Counted from the first letter of the stretch, positions 1 to 7,740 are shown. The stretch: 28,381 bases of DNA from an uncultured Actinomyces sp. (GCA_938040725.1 CALHZX010000046.1:1-28381); one strand, 5' to 3'. Notes: a model not told the origin generated them from the letters alone. Translations and numbers: made by a program.

Positions 1-176
1 TGATCCGTGAACTTCTTGCCGAAGGCCAGGGTCGACATGATCTCGTTGTACTCTTCGGGCGTCGCCGGGTGAGCGTTGTGGGTCAGGGGAAAACGACCGG
101 CCAGCTCATCGGCGGCGGGAAGTACCTGGTCGCCGGCAGCCTCAAGTTCCGTGGGGGTATGCTGCGTCGATGCCAT
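1..176 (-). CDS. ilvE: Probable branched-chain amino-acid aminotransferase, N-terminal part (runs off the window)
   Basis: Only the first 58 codons are in the window. The protein begins MASTQHTPTELEAAG and reaches a segment ending LAFGKKFTD. This resembles the conserved start of actinobacterial IlvE, which has a short variable N-terminus followed by a GFGK-x-x-TDHM stretch. IlvE is a PLP enzyme that performs the last transamination in valine, leucine and isoleucine synthesis. The ATG at 176-174 is preceded by a good ribosome site (AGGAGA, about 180-185), which supports this start. The catalytic lysine and PLP-binding residues lie outside the window, so the call rests on a short N-terminal match. 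The 129 bases between this gene and yoeB must hold its promoter, but I see no convincing -35/-10 pair there. Confidence 0.5.
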   Translation of the reverse strand, partial: MASTQHTPTELEAAGDQVLPAADELAGRFPLTHNAHPATPEEYNEIMSTLAFGKKFTD

Positions 177-305
177 GAGGTCTCCTGTCGTGGTTTTTCA
201 CAAAGATGGAGCCAGAATATGCCTGCAGTCCGCATTGTGGCCGATTGATTTCGGCATGTGACCCACTCCCCCGCTCCCTGTGGACGTTCTCACCTACGTG
301 TCGGC

Positions 306-566
306 TTACTCGTAATGTGTCCACATGCGTAGGACGCGGACGATGCGTTCCTCTTCGAAGACCTCGTAGACAAGCCTGTGCTGAATGTTGATCCTGCGGG
401 AATACATGCCTGCGAGGTCCCCAACGAGGCGCTCGTAGCGGGGAGGCGTCGCAAACGGATCCTCAGTCAGAACCTCGATAAGGCTCTGAGCTTTCGCCTT
501 GAGTCCGCTGGCGGAGAGCTTCTTCGCATCCTTCGCGGCCTGCTTGGAGAAAACGACCCGCCACAT
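306..566 (-). CDS. yoeB: YoeB/Txe-family mRNA interferase toxin
   Basis: This 86-residue protein belongs to the RelE/YoeB toxin fold. YoeB toxins cut mRNA at the ribosomal A site. The family pattern is clear: basic N-terminus MWRVVFSKQAAKDAKK, then YERLVGDLAGMYSRRI, HRLVYEV and the terminal THYE. Residues corresponding to the E. coli YoeB catalytic set (Glu46, Arg65, His83, Tyr84) appear as Glu45, Arg64, His84 and Tyr85, so it looks intact. I chose the ATG at 566-564 over the GTG at 575 because Txe proteins normally begin MWR and the ATG lies two bases after the antitoxin stop. The tight spacing implies co-transcription and coupling with yefM. The identification as a YoeB-type toxin is strong; activity is inferred. 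Confidence 0.88.
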   Translation of the reverse strand: MWRVVFSKQAAKDAKKLSASGLKAKAQSLIEVLTEDPFATPPRYERLVGDLAGMYSRRINIQHRLVYEVFEEERIVRVLRMWTHYE

Positions 567-568
567 CG

Positions 569-811
569 CTACCACTCCACGTCATCGAGGGCGTCGTCGA
601 GATCTTCGCGAGCGGCTTCCTTCAGGCTATCCGCCATTCCGGGAATCCCCTGCAGATACAAGGTTTCCTGAATGGCGGACCAGTCTGCCTCGCCGATGAG
701 AACGGCGTTTCCACGACGGCCGGTGATCGTGATGGGTGTCGAGTCCTCGTTCACGGTGTCGATGAGCCGGTACAGGTCTGAGCGGGCCGCGGTAGCACTC
801 ACAGCAGTCAT
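569..811 (-). CDS. yefM: YefM/Phd-family antitoxin
   Basis: This 80-residue protein has the Phd/YefM layout. An N-terminal DNA-binding half (MTAVSATAARSDLYRLIDTV, then PITITGRRGNAVLIGEADW) is followed by an acidic C-terminal tail (about residues 47-80, ending EDLDDALDDVEW) of the kind that wraps and neutralises YoeB. It lies directly upstream of the toxin gene in one transcript. The ATG at 811-809 has a purine-rich ribosome site (AAGGAAAG) just upstream. In characterised pairs YefM, with YoeB as co-repressor, represses its own promoter; the spaced repeats at 838-857 fit that arrangement. Length and order (antitoxin first) are normal for the family. Confidence 0.88.
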   Translation of the reverse strand: MTAVSATAARSDLYRLIDTVNEDSTPITITGRRGNAVLIGEADWSAIQETLYLQGIPGMADSLKEAAREDLDDALDDVEW

Positions 812-831
812 GATCTTTCCTTTCCACTCCC

Positions 832-857
832 ATCATAACGTACGCCTTCACGTACGC
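832..857 (-). promoter_or_regulatory. yefM-yoeB promoter with paired CGTACG operator motifs
   Basis: On the minus strand there is a good -10 hexamer TATGAT (837-832), 20 bases before the yefM start codon. Directly upstream are two copies of ACGTACGC (838-845 and 850-857). Each contains the palindrome CGTACG, and the two palindromes are 12 bases apart. The E. coli yefM-yoeB operator is known to use paired TGTACA cores with similar spacing. No clear -35 hexamer is visible. The sequence repeat is direct observation; the operator role is inferred. Confidence 0.55.
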
Positions 858-902
858 ATAGGCCTGTGCGCACGATTTCTGCCGAAAGGATACGATCAAC
901 GC

Positions 903-1400
903 ATGACGACTCTGCCTGACTCTCTTTCCTCCGCCCTGCCCTCCCGCGAGCGCCGCTCCCCCGGTCTGGAGCTTCAGGACGGGCGCTGGATGGTGGCCAC
1001 GAAGTCGGGCCTGTACGTGTTCGGCGCCGAGGCCTCGTCGACGGACGGGGAGCCTACCCCCGAGGTGTTCCCCTGGTACGACGTGGCGCGTGCGCGCTGG
1101 GAGGCCGAGGGCTCGCTCTTCGCCCTGGAGTGGGTGGATCCGGCCCGCCCTGCGCTGGCGGGGCGCGGGAAGGGTGACCCACAGGACTTCATGCGTCATA
1201 CGAGCGAGTTCGTGAACCGCTCGATCGTCCTGCACTCCCAAGTGGAGGCGGGTAACGGGACGACGGTGACGGCGTGGGTGCGCCGCGGCGAGGACGGACT
1301 CTTCTCGGTGCTGACGGCCGACGGTCCGCTGGACGCCGACGGTCAGCGCGAGGCGGACGCACTGGAGGCTCGCGTGCGCGACGCCGTCGGTCTCGACTGA
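903..1400 (+). CDS. Conserved actinobacterial hypothetical protein
   Basis: This is a 165-residue soluble protein with no signal peptide or membrane segment. A disordered start (MTTLPDSLSSALPSRERR) leads into a part rich in predicted beta strands: DGRWMVATKSGLYVFGAE, then PWYDVARARWEAEGSLFALEW. This pattern, a threshold-like WLVAT..LYV segment followed by a PW--V--A-W motif, recalls small actinobacterial proteins of unknown function. I cannot name the family with certainty. The reading frame is open upstream as far as 672, but the ATG at 903 is preferred because the upstream part overlaps the yefM gene and its promoter. A purine-rich AAAGGA lies about 12 bases upstream of the ATG. The gene diverges from yefM-yoeB and converges on luxS. 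Confidence 0.65.
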   Translation: MTTLPDSLSSALPSRERRSPGLELQDGRWMVATKSGLYVFGAEASSTDGEPTPEVFPWYDVARARWEAEGSLFALEWVDPARPALAGRGKGDPQDFMRHTSEFVNRSIVLHSQVEAGNGTTVTAWVRRGEDGLFSVLTADGPLDADGQREADALEARVRDAVGLD

Positions 1401-1460
1401 TCGACGAGGCCGGGGCTCCTCATCGGGGCACGCCCCCCTCGCGCGCATCCTCAGACGACA

Positions 1461-1491
1461 GCGGGACCCATCCTCACCGGATGGGTCCCGC
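1461..1491. terminator. Bidirectional hairpin terminator between the 903-1400 gene and luxS
   Basis: A perfect 13-base-pair stem (GCGGGACCCATCC, 1461-1473, with 1479-1491) encloses the loop TCACC. It lies between two convergent genes, 60 bases after the stop on the plus strand and 26 bases after the luxS stop on the minus strand. It has no strong T-run on either side, as is common in GC-rich actinobacteria. Confidence 0.7.
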
Positions 1492-1517
1492 TTCCATATC
1501 CAGGCGAACGGCCGGAA

Positions 1518-1997
1518 TCAGTGGATGACGTCGACACGCTCGAATGCGTCGAGGGAGAAGCCCTGCTCGAGGATCGCGCGACTCCACTCGCGGGCACTGA
1601 ACAGCGAGTGGTCGCGGTAGTTGCCGCACGAGTATGCGTCGGTGCCGGGCACGTCCTCCCAGGTGACGTCCTCGGCGATGGCGTGCAGGGACGAGGCCAG
1701 CGCCTGCGTCACCTCACGCACCGAGGGCGTGCCCCACATGATGAGGTGGAAGCCGGTGCGGCAGCCGAACGGCGAGCAGTCGATGACGCCGTCGATGCGG
1801 TCACGCAGCAGGGAGGCCAGCAGGTGCTCGATCGTGTGCAGGCCCGAGGTCGGGATCTCCCCCGCATTGGGCTGGAGGAGGCGCACATCGAAGTTCGAAA
1901 TCTGGTCGCCCTTCGGCCCAGCCTCCACGTTGATGAGGCGCACGTATGGCGCCTTCACTGCAGTGTGGTCCAGGGTAAAGCTCTCAACTTCAGCCAT
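1518..1997 (-). CDS. luxS: S-ribosylhomocysteine lyase (AI-2 synthase)
   Basis: LuxS splits S-ribosylhomocysteine into homocysteine and DPD, the precursor of autoinducer-2, and so recycles the activated-methyl product. The 159-residue length is typical. The metal site is complete: His54 and His58 in HTIEH and Cys124 in YSCGNY. The catalytic cysteine is Cys79 in SPFGCRTGF, and the following FHLIMWG is family-typical. The ATG at 1997-1995 lies three bases after the dnaG stop, with an AAAGGGA ribosome site inside the end of dnaG, so it is the last gene of a dgt-dnaG-luxS transcript. The hairpin at 1461-1491 lies downstream. No methionine-cycle gene (pfs, metE, metK) is nearby. Confidence 0.96.
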   Translation of the reverse strand: MAEVESFTLDHTAVKAPYVRLINVEAGPKGDQISNFDVRLLQPNAGEIPTSGLHTIEHLLASLLRDRIDGVIDCSPFGCRTGFHLIMWGTPSVREVTQALASSLHAIAEDVTWEDVPGTDAYSCGNYRDHSLFSAREWSRAILEQGFSLDAFERVDVIH

Positions 1998-2000
1998 CGG

Positions 2001-3971
2001 TTAGTCCCTTTCGGTGTAGTTTTGTCGGCGTTGCTCCAGGCGCATGAGCTCCCGGAACGTCTCGGAGTAGGTGGGGTCTTCCTCGTTCATGCGCGACAGG
2101 GCCGCGCGGGCCTCGCCGAGCTTGCGGGTCAGGTCCATGCGCACCATTGCGGCCACCACGCCGCGACAGTACGAGCGTACGTCGGCCTCGCCCGCGACGG
2201 GCAGGGGGGCGACGGCCAGCTGGGTGACGGCGGGGCCGATGATCTCTCCGGCGGTCTCGAGGACCACCTGGACGAAGTGGCGCGAGGCCGCGAGCGTTGC
2301 GTTCTCGCCCGGGCCGAAGTGGGCCTCGGCCTGCCGCATCATCTGTGTAAAGGCATCGAGCCCGCCGACCGCGCGGATCGCGTCGTGGACAGCGCGGTGC
2401 GTGGGCACGGTGAAAGACTGCCCGTCAAGCTCCTCGAAGCCGGAACCCACGGCGAAGAGCGGGTGCTGGAGGACGGCCTCGAGCGCCTGGCGTTCGACGC
2501 GACTCACCGGGTCCTCGGGGCCTCGACGCTCGGGCATGGGGGCGGGACGGCCGGCCCCCGCCATCTCGATTTCTCCCGGGCGGGCCACGTGCGAGATGAC
2601 CTCGATGCGCCCCGCCGCACGGATCGCCTGCTCGACCGTGCGCATGTCCATGCCGAGCCACCCGGCCAGCTGACGCGTGTACTCGCCGCGCAGGGCGCGG
2701 TCCTTGATGTGCGCGACGATGCCGGCCGAGGCGCGCAAGCCCTGCACGCGCCCCTCGGCGCTGCGCAGGTCCATCTGGGACAGGACCGAGCGGATCGCGA
2801 ACTCAAAGAGCGGGATACGCGAGTTCACCAGGTCAACGATCGCCTGGTCGCCCTGAGACAGGCGCAGCTCGCACGGGTCCTGCCCACCCGGGGCGACCGC
2901 CACGAAGGTCTGCGCCGCGAAGTTCTGGTCCTCGCCGTAGGCTCGCAGCGCGGCCTTCTGTCCGGCGCTGTCGCCATCGAAGGTGAAGATGACCTCCGAG
3001 CCGTGCGCGCGCCCCGTGGACAGGAGTACGCCGGCGGCCGGATCCGCATGGTCGCCCAGCAGGCGGCGAATGATCTTGACGTGCTCGGAGCCAAAGGCGG
3101 TGCCACACGTGGCCACGGCGTTTGTTACGCCCGCGACGTGCGCGGCCATGACGTCCGTGTACCCCTCGACGATGACGACCTTGTGCTCCGTCGCGATCGT
3201 CTTCTTCGCCAGGTCCAGACCGTACAGGAGCTGCGACTTCTTATAGATCGGAGTCTCGGGGGTGTTGAGGTACTTGGGCGATTCCTTGTCACTGTCGTCC
3301 AGGCGACGGGCACCAAAACCGACCGTCGCGCCCGTAATATCCCGGATCGGCCACACGAGGCGCCCGCGGAAACGGTCGTACACGCCGCGACTGCCCTGCG
3401 ATCCCAAGCCAGAAATCTGGATCTCCTGGTCCGTGAAGCCCTTCGAGCGCAAGTGGCGCGTCAGGGAATCCCACGAGGCCGGGGCGTAGCCGACCCCGAA
3501 ATGCGCGCACATCGCCTGGGTGAAGCCGCGCTCGGCGAGGAACGTGCGGCCCTTGTGTGCCTCGGGGGAAGCCAGCTGCTGCAGGTAGTACTCTTCGGCG
3601 ACGCGGTGGGCGTCGAGGAGGCGCTGGCGTTTGCCCGGTTCCTCGGTACGCACGCGCGCCCCGCCCTCTTCATAGTGGAGGGTGATCCCGGCCTTCGCAG
3701 CCAGCATCTCAACCGCCTCAGTGAAGGGCAGGTGATCCATCTTTTGCACGAAGGAGATGACGTCGCCGCTTTCACCACAGCCAAAACAATGGAACATGCC
3801 CAGGTGGGGGCGCACGTTAAAGGAGGGCGTGCGCTCATCGTGGAAGGGGCACAACCCCTTGAGGGAGCCGATGCCCGCGGGTCGCAGCGCTACGTGCTCG
3901 CCGATGATCTCGTCGATCTTCACTGCGTTACGTACCGCTTCGATGTCGTCCTTGCGAATCAGACCCGCCAT
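2001..3971 (-). CDS. dnaG: DNA primase
   Basis: DnaG makes the RNA primers for lagging-strand synthesis and works with the DnaB helicase. The 656-residue protein shows the normal order. First is an N-terminal CHC2 zinc finger with ligands Cys41, His44, Cys62 and Cys65 (CPFHDERTPSF ... FHCFGCG). Next is the catalytic core with FRGRLVWPI near 201-209 and a TOPRIM domain with VVIVEGYTDVMAAH (catalytic Glu269) and FDGDSAG (Asp332, Asp334). The C-terminal part is a helicase-interaction region. A frame extending to 4124 is open upstream but overlaps dgt; the ATG at 3971 has a good GAGGGA site and starts the conserved MAGLIRKDDIEAVR. It sits 46 bases after dgt and is tightly coupled to luxS. Confidence 0.97.
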   Translation of the reverse strand: MAGLIRKDDIEAVRNAVKIDEIIGEHVALRPAGIGSLKGLCPFHDERTPSFNVRPHLGMFHCFGCGESGDVISFVQKMDHLPFTEAVEMLAAKAGITLHYEEGGARVRTEEPGKRQRLLDAHRVAEEYYLQQLASPEAHKGRTFLAERGFTQAMCAHFGVGYAPASWDSLTRHLRSKGFTDQEIQISGLGSQGSRGVYDRFRGRLVWPIRDITGATVGFGARRLDDSDKESPKYLNTPETPIYKKSQLLYGLDLAKKTIATEHKVVIVEGYTDVMAAHVAGVTNAVATCGTAFGSEHVKIIRRLLGDHADPAAGVLLSTGRAHGSEVIFTFDGDSAGQKAALRAYGEDQNFAAQTFVAVAPGGQDPCELRLSQGDQAIVDLVNSRIPLFEFAIRSVLSQMDLRSAEGRVQGLRASAGIVAHIKDRALRGEYTRQLAGWLGMDMRTVEQAIRAAGRIEVISHVARPGEIEMAGAGRPAPMPERRGPEDPVSRVERQALEAVLQHPLFAVGSGFEELDGQSFTVPTHRAVHDAIRAVGGLDAFTQMMRQAEAHFGPGENATLAASRHFVQVVLETAGEIIGPAVTQLAVAPLPVAGEADVRSYCRGVVAAMVRMDLTRKLGEARAALSRMNEEDPTYSETFRELMRLEQRRQNYTERD

Positions 3972-4017
3972 GTCCCTCAGTTTACCGATGCCCGCCCACG
4001 TCTGCGTCCAATCACGC

Positions 4018-5322
4018 TTAGAGCTGCGAGGATAGCATTCCGCACCAGCGGGCGTGCCACGCGGAAGCCGACACGTCCGTGAGCGAGGCGACCTGGTCGA
4101 TGACCGCGCGTAGGCGCACGCCATCGTCGGAGGCGGAGCGCCACTGCGCGGCGAACACGGGTTCCAGGGCGTTCGCCCCGGCCTCGTAGAGGGCGTCGAC
4201 GAGGTCGGCCAAGAGCGTGCGCTGCTGGTAATACACCGGCTCGGTCTCGCGCGGGCTCATGACGTAGTGGACGGCCATGCCCTTGAGGATCTGGATCTCG
4301 GCGCGCACCTGGCGCGGCACGACGAGGTCCGCACGGTAGCGGCCCAGCGGCTCGTGCCCGAAGGTCTCGCGCGTGGCGGCCACGGTCGCCGAACAGAAGC
4401 GGCCGATCAGCTCACTCGTCGCGTCCTTCAGGTGCGCGAGGGAGGCATAGGAGCCGTCGAAGGAGCGCAGCCACACGGGCATGGAGACGATACGTTCGAG
4501 GGCTTCCTCCAGGTCCGAGCGCGCCACCGAGGGCCCGTACCAGTCCAGGGTCGAAGCCACGACAGCCGAGCAGTGCGCGTCATCGAAGAGGTCTGCGGGG
4601 TCCAGCTTGCGGGTCGCGACCGCGTCCTCCACGTCGTGCACCGAGTAGGCGATGTCGTCCGACAGGTCCATGATCTGGGCTTCCAGGCATCGCCGCCCGG
4701 CCGGCGCCCCCTGGCGCATCCATGCGAAGACGGGCGCGTCGTCGGGGTACACGGAGTACTTGCGGGTCGATTTGGCCAGGTCCGGTCCCCCGGCCTTGAC
4801 CCACGGATACTTGCAGATCGCGTCCAGGGTCGCGCGCGTCAGATTCAGGCCGGCGGGGACGCCGCCCGTGCCGATGACCTTGGGTTCCAGGCGGGTGACG
4901 ACGCGCAGGGTCTGGGCGTTGCCCTCGAACCCGCCAATCGAGGCGGCTGCCGCGTCCAGCGCGCGCTCGCCGTTATGCCCGAAAGGTGGATGCCCGAGGT
5001 CGTGGGACAGGCACGCCGCATCCACGACATCCGGGTCCGCCCCCAGCTCCTTGCCGAGCTCACGCCCCACCTGCGCAACCTCAAGGGAATGCGTGAGGCG
5101 GGTGCGCACAAAGTCATCCGAAATAGGGCCCAGCACCTGCGTCTTTTCGCCGAGGCGACGCAGAGCGGACGAGTGGAGAATGCGCGCGCGGTCGCGTTCG
5201 AACTCGGTGCGCTCGGAGGACTTGTGGTCCTCGGGCACCCAACGCTCGGAATCGGCGGACACGTACGGGCGACGTGCGTCGCCACCATCAACACCGGGGA
5301 TTGCCAGGGAAAACTCATTCAC
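4018..5322 (-). CDS. dgt: dGTPase-like HD-domain phosphohydrolase
   Basis: This 434-residue protein belongs to the deoxyguanosine-triphosphate triphosphohydrolase-like group, which cleaves dNTPs to nucleoside and triphosphate and can tune dNTP pools. The HD metal site is visible: TRLTHSLEVAQVGR (His78), then CLSHDLGHPPFGHNGE (His107-Asp108). FEGNAQTLR (132-140) and a late LSDDIAYSVHDVEDA segment are both typical of the family. The start is a GTG at 5322; an ATG eight bases upstream is in another frame and stops at once. A weak ribosome site makes the exact start less sure. The gene opens the minus-strand dgt-dnaG-luxS operon; linkage of dgt and dnaG is common in actinobacteria. Confidence 0.92.
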   Translation of the reverse strand: MNEFSLAIPGVDGGDARRPYVSADSERWVPEDHKSSERTEFERDRARILHSSALRRLGEKTQVLGPISDDFVRTRLTHSLEVAQVGRELGKELGADPDVVDAACLSHDLGHPPFGHNGERALDAAAASIGGFEGNAQTLRVVTRLEPKVIGTGGVPAGLNLTRATLDAICKYPWVKAGGPDLAKSTRKYSVYPDDAPVFAWMRQGAPAGRRCLEAQIMDLSDDIAYSVHDVEDAVATRKLDPADLFDDAHCSAVVASTLDWYGPSVARSDLEEALERIVSMPVWLRSFDGSYASLAHLKDATSELIGRFCSATVAATRETFGHEPLGRYRADLVVPRQVRAEIQILKGMAVHYVMSPRETEPVYYQQRTLLADLVDALYEAGANALEPVFAAQWRSASDDGVRLRAVIDQVASLTDVSASAWHARWCGMLSSQL

Positions 5323-5427
5323 GGGGCCATTTTACTAGGGAAGCTCCCCCACAGAACGGGCCCCGGCCTCGTTACCGTCAAAGCACGCAAAATCACCGTC
5401 GAAATACTGTGAGATAGCCCGTCGCCT

Positions 5428-5457
5428 CTGTCACTGACTGTTTAAACATGCTAATTG
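5428..5457 (+). promoter_or_regulatory. Possible promoter of the PTS gene
   Basis: CTGTCA (5428-5433) and an extended -10 TGcTAATTG (hexamer 5452-5457) are separated by 18 bases, about 50 bases before the GTG start of the PTS gene. The stretch is AT-richer than its surroundings. I see no BglG/LicT-type antiterminator hairpin in the leader. The assignment rests on this match alone and is tentative. Confidence 0.3.
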
Positions 5458-5506
5458 TCAAGTGTCGCATTCAGCGTCGAATCCTCATCCACGGAAGGAG
5501 TCCCGC

Positions 5507-7552
5507 GTGTCTAACACGGCACAGGAAATCCTCGATGCGGTCGGTGGTCCCGGCAACATCACCCACTTCACCCACTGCGCGACGCGGCTGCGCTTCGAAC
5601 TCAACGACGCGTCGATCGTCGACAAGGACCGAGTCGAGGCCATTGACGGCGTCCTCGGTGCCGTCCCGCAGTCGGGGGACCGCTACCAGATCGTTATCGG
5701 CGGTGCCGTGCAGTCGGTCTTCAACGAGATCAACAACCTGCCGTCAATGAAGTCGGGCGCCGCAGCCTCGAACGACGACGTCAAGGCCGCCGCCCGCGCG
5801 AAGGCACGCGGAAAGAACGCCATCGTCGACGCGTTCTTCGAGTACCTGTCGGATTCATTCCGCCCGCTGCTGCCCGTCCTCCTCGGCGCCTCCCTAATCC
5901 TGGCATTCCTGGCGGTCCTCGACTCCCTCGGCGTCGTCGACACGCGCGCCGACGTCATCCCCGCGTGGCTGGGCTACGTCAACTCCATGTGGCGTGCGGT
6001 GTTCTACTTCCTGCCCGCGATGGTCGCCTACAACGCGTCCAAGAAGCTGGACATCGACCCGTGGGTCGGCACCGCCGTCATCCTGTCGCTGCTCACCCCC
6101 AACTTCCTGGGCCTGAGCAACACCTCCTCCTTCGCTGAGACGACCTGTACGACCACCGCGCTCGGCTCCGAGCAGTGCGTCACCCAGATCGGCAACCTGC
6201 CCCTGCAGCTGGCCGACTACGGCGGCCAGGTCTTCGTGCCGCTGCTGATGGTGCCGATCCTGGCGGTCGTCTACAAGGGCTTGAAGAAGATCATCCCCTC
6301 GAACGTCCAGATGGTGTTCGTCCCCTTCATCTCCTTCATCATCATCATGCCGCTGACCGCCTTCCTGATCGGCCCCCTGTCGATCTGGATCGGCAACGGC
6401 CTGGGTGGCGGCCTGGCCTGGCTCAACGGCCACGCCCCCATCCTCTTCGCGATCATCATCCCGATCATCTACCCCTTCCTGGTGCCGCTGGGCCTGCACT
6501 GGCCGCTCAACGCCCTGCAGCTGGCGAACATCGCCTCGACGGGTTCGGACTTCATCCAGGGCCCCATGGGCGCGTGGAACTTCGCGTGCTTCGGCGCCAC
6601 CGCCGGCGTGCTCTTCCTGTCGATCCGTGACCGCGACACCGATATGCGCCAGACCGCGTCCGGCGCCCTGGCGGCCGGTCTCTTCGGCGGTATCTCGGAG
6701 CCGTCCCTGTACGGCATCCACCTGCGTTTCAAGCGCATCTACCCGCTCATGCTCACCGGCTGTGTCGTCGGCGGTCTGGTCATCGGCATCGGTGGCGGCG
6801 CCACCACGAACACCTTTGTGTTCACATCGCTTCTGACGATTCCTGTCTTCACCCCCATGGCCGTCTACGGCCTGGGTATTGCCGCCGCGTTCTTCACCGC
6901 CTTCCTGATGGTCGTCTTCTTCGACTACCGCACGAAGGAGCAGAAGGCTGAGGCTCGCGCCAAGAAGGAGGCCGCGAAGGCTGGCGTGTCCGCAGTTCCC
7001 GCCGCCGCTCCGGCTCCCGTTGCTGCCCCCGCCGCTCCCGCCGCTGAGGCCGCTCCGGCTCCCGCTTTCAGCGACGAGGCAGTGGCTGATCTGACACTCA
7101 CCTCCCCCATGGCGGGCGAGCTGGTCGCGCTGTCCGGCGTGGCCGACGAGGCCTTCGCCACCGGCACGCTCGGCCCCGGCATCGCCGTCTCCCCCGCCGC
7201 TGGCGCCGTCGTCGTCGCTCCGTGTGACGGCAAGGTGTCCGTCGCGTTCCCGACGGGCCACGCCTACGGCATCAAGTCCGCCTCCGGCGTCCAGGTGCTC
7301 ATCCACATCGGCATGGACACCGTGAAGCTGGAGGGCAAGGGCTTCACGCCGCGCGTCGCCAAGGGCGACGTCGTCAAGCGCGGCGACGTCCTGGCCGAGG
7401 TTGATTGGGATGTCATCCGCGAGGCCGGCTACGACACGATCACCCCCATGGTCGTCACGAACAAGAAGAAGTTCGGCGAGATCACCCCGGCCGCTCCCGG
7501 CCCGGTGGGTATCACCGACACGGTCGTGACCGTGTCCCCCAAGGAGGCGTGA
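5507..7552 (+). CDS. PTS sugar transporter EIIBCA, beta-glucoside/sucrose/trehalose type
   Basis: A single 681-residue chain combines all three sugar-specific PTS domains in the order B-C-A. EIIB (about 1-85) has the phosphocysteine loop ITHFTHCATRLRF (Cys24). EIIC (about 105-480) has around ten membrane segments and the family motif GGISEPSLYGIHLRFKR. An Ala/Pro-rich linker (about 490-525) leads to EIIA (about 535-681), with the two active-site histidines in GHAYGIKS (about 585) and VLIHIGMDTVKLEG (about 600). It imports and phosphorylates a sugar using HPr phosphate. The domain order and EIIC sequence fit the glucose superfamily, beta-glucoside branch, but the substrate cannot be set from sequence. 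The GTG at 5507 follows a strong AAGGAG site; an upstream ATG at 5462 has none. No glycosidase or antiterminator gene adjoins it. Confidence 0.9.
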   Translation: MSNTAQEILDAVGGPGNITHFTHCATRLRFELNDASIVDKDRVEAIDGVLGAVPQSGDRYQIVIGGAVQSVFNEINNLPSMKSGAAASNDDVKAAARAKARGKNAIVDAFFEYLSDSFRPLLPVLLGASLILAFLAVLDSLGVVDTRADVIPAWLGYVNSMWRAVFYFLPAMVAYNASKKLDIDPWVGTAVILSLLTPNFLGLSNTSSFAETTCTTTALGSEQCVTQIGNLPLQLADYGGQVFVPLLMVPILAVVYKGLKKIIPSNVQMVFVPFISFIIIMPLTAFLIGPLSIWIGNGLGGGLAWLNGHAPILFAIIIPIIYPFLVPLGLHWPLNALQLANIASTGSDFIQGPMGAWNFACFGATAGVLFLSIRDRDTDMRQTASGALAAGLFGGISEPSLYGIHLRFKRIYPLMLTGCVVGGLVIGIGGGATTNTFVFTSLLTIPVFTPMAVYGLGIAAAFFTAFLMVVFFDYRTKEQKAEARAKKEAAKAGVSAVPAAAPAPVAAPAAPAAEAAPAPAFSDEAVADLTLTSPMAGELVALSGVADEAFATGTLGPGIAVSPAAGAVVVAPCDGKVSVAFPTGHAYGIKSASGVQVLIHIGMDTVKLEGKGFTPRVAKGDVVKRGDVLAEVDWDVIREAGYDTITPMVVTNKKKFGEITPAAPGPVGITDTVVTVSPKEA

Positions 7553-7573
7553 GCGTCCCGGCGTTTCGCTGAC

Positions 7574-7609
7574 GCTGTGGGGGTGGGCCGCAAGGCCCGC
7601 CCCCACAGC
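7574..7609 (+). terminator. Hairpin terminator downstream of the PTS gene
   Basis: A 16-base-pair stem (7574-7589 with 7594-7609, one T-G wobble) with the loop GCAA starts 22 bases after the PTS stop codon. It is very GC-rich and has no T-run after it, so it may act with the hairpin that follows. Confidence 0.6.
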
Positions 7610-7662
7610 TGTTGAGAACCCGCGTATCACCGACGCGCGCTGTAACCGCACACAATAAGCGC

Positions 7663-7699
7663 GAGGGGCGCTGGAGAACACTCCAGCGCCCCTCTTTTT
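7663..7699 (+). terminator. Rho-independent terminator of the PTS transcript
   Basis: A perfect 14-base-pair stem (7663-7676 with 7681-7694) with loop AACA is followed directly by TTTTT (7695-7699). This is the textbook intrinsic terminator form and points in the plus direction. On the minus strand no T-run follows, so aroD probably ends at another site, possibly the small GGGGCC-GCGTT-GGCCCC hairpin at 7713-7729. Confidence 0.88.
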
Positions 7700-7740
7700 C
7701 GTCGCTTGCTTCGGGGCCGCGTTGGCCCCGGCGATCGGGC

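Noticed and set aside
240..255. GCCGA-TTGATT-TCGGC hairpin as the yoeB terminator
   Set aside because: The stem is only five base pairs with no T-run; too weak to list.
1521..4082. An open frame of 853 codons on the plus strand opposite dnaG and luxS
   Set aside because: It mirrors two clear genes on the minus strand, has no domain, and is rich in Arg, Gly, Val and His as expected from antisense frames in GC-rich DNA.
5894..7681. A 595-codon minus-strand frame opposite the PTS gene
   Set aside because: It is Gly/Asp/Gln-rich with no recognisable motif and lies wholly over the well-supported EIIBCA gene and its terminators.
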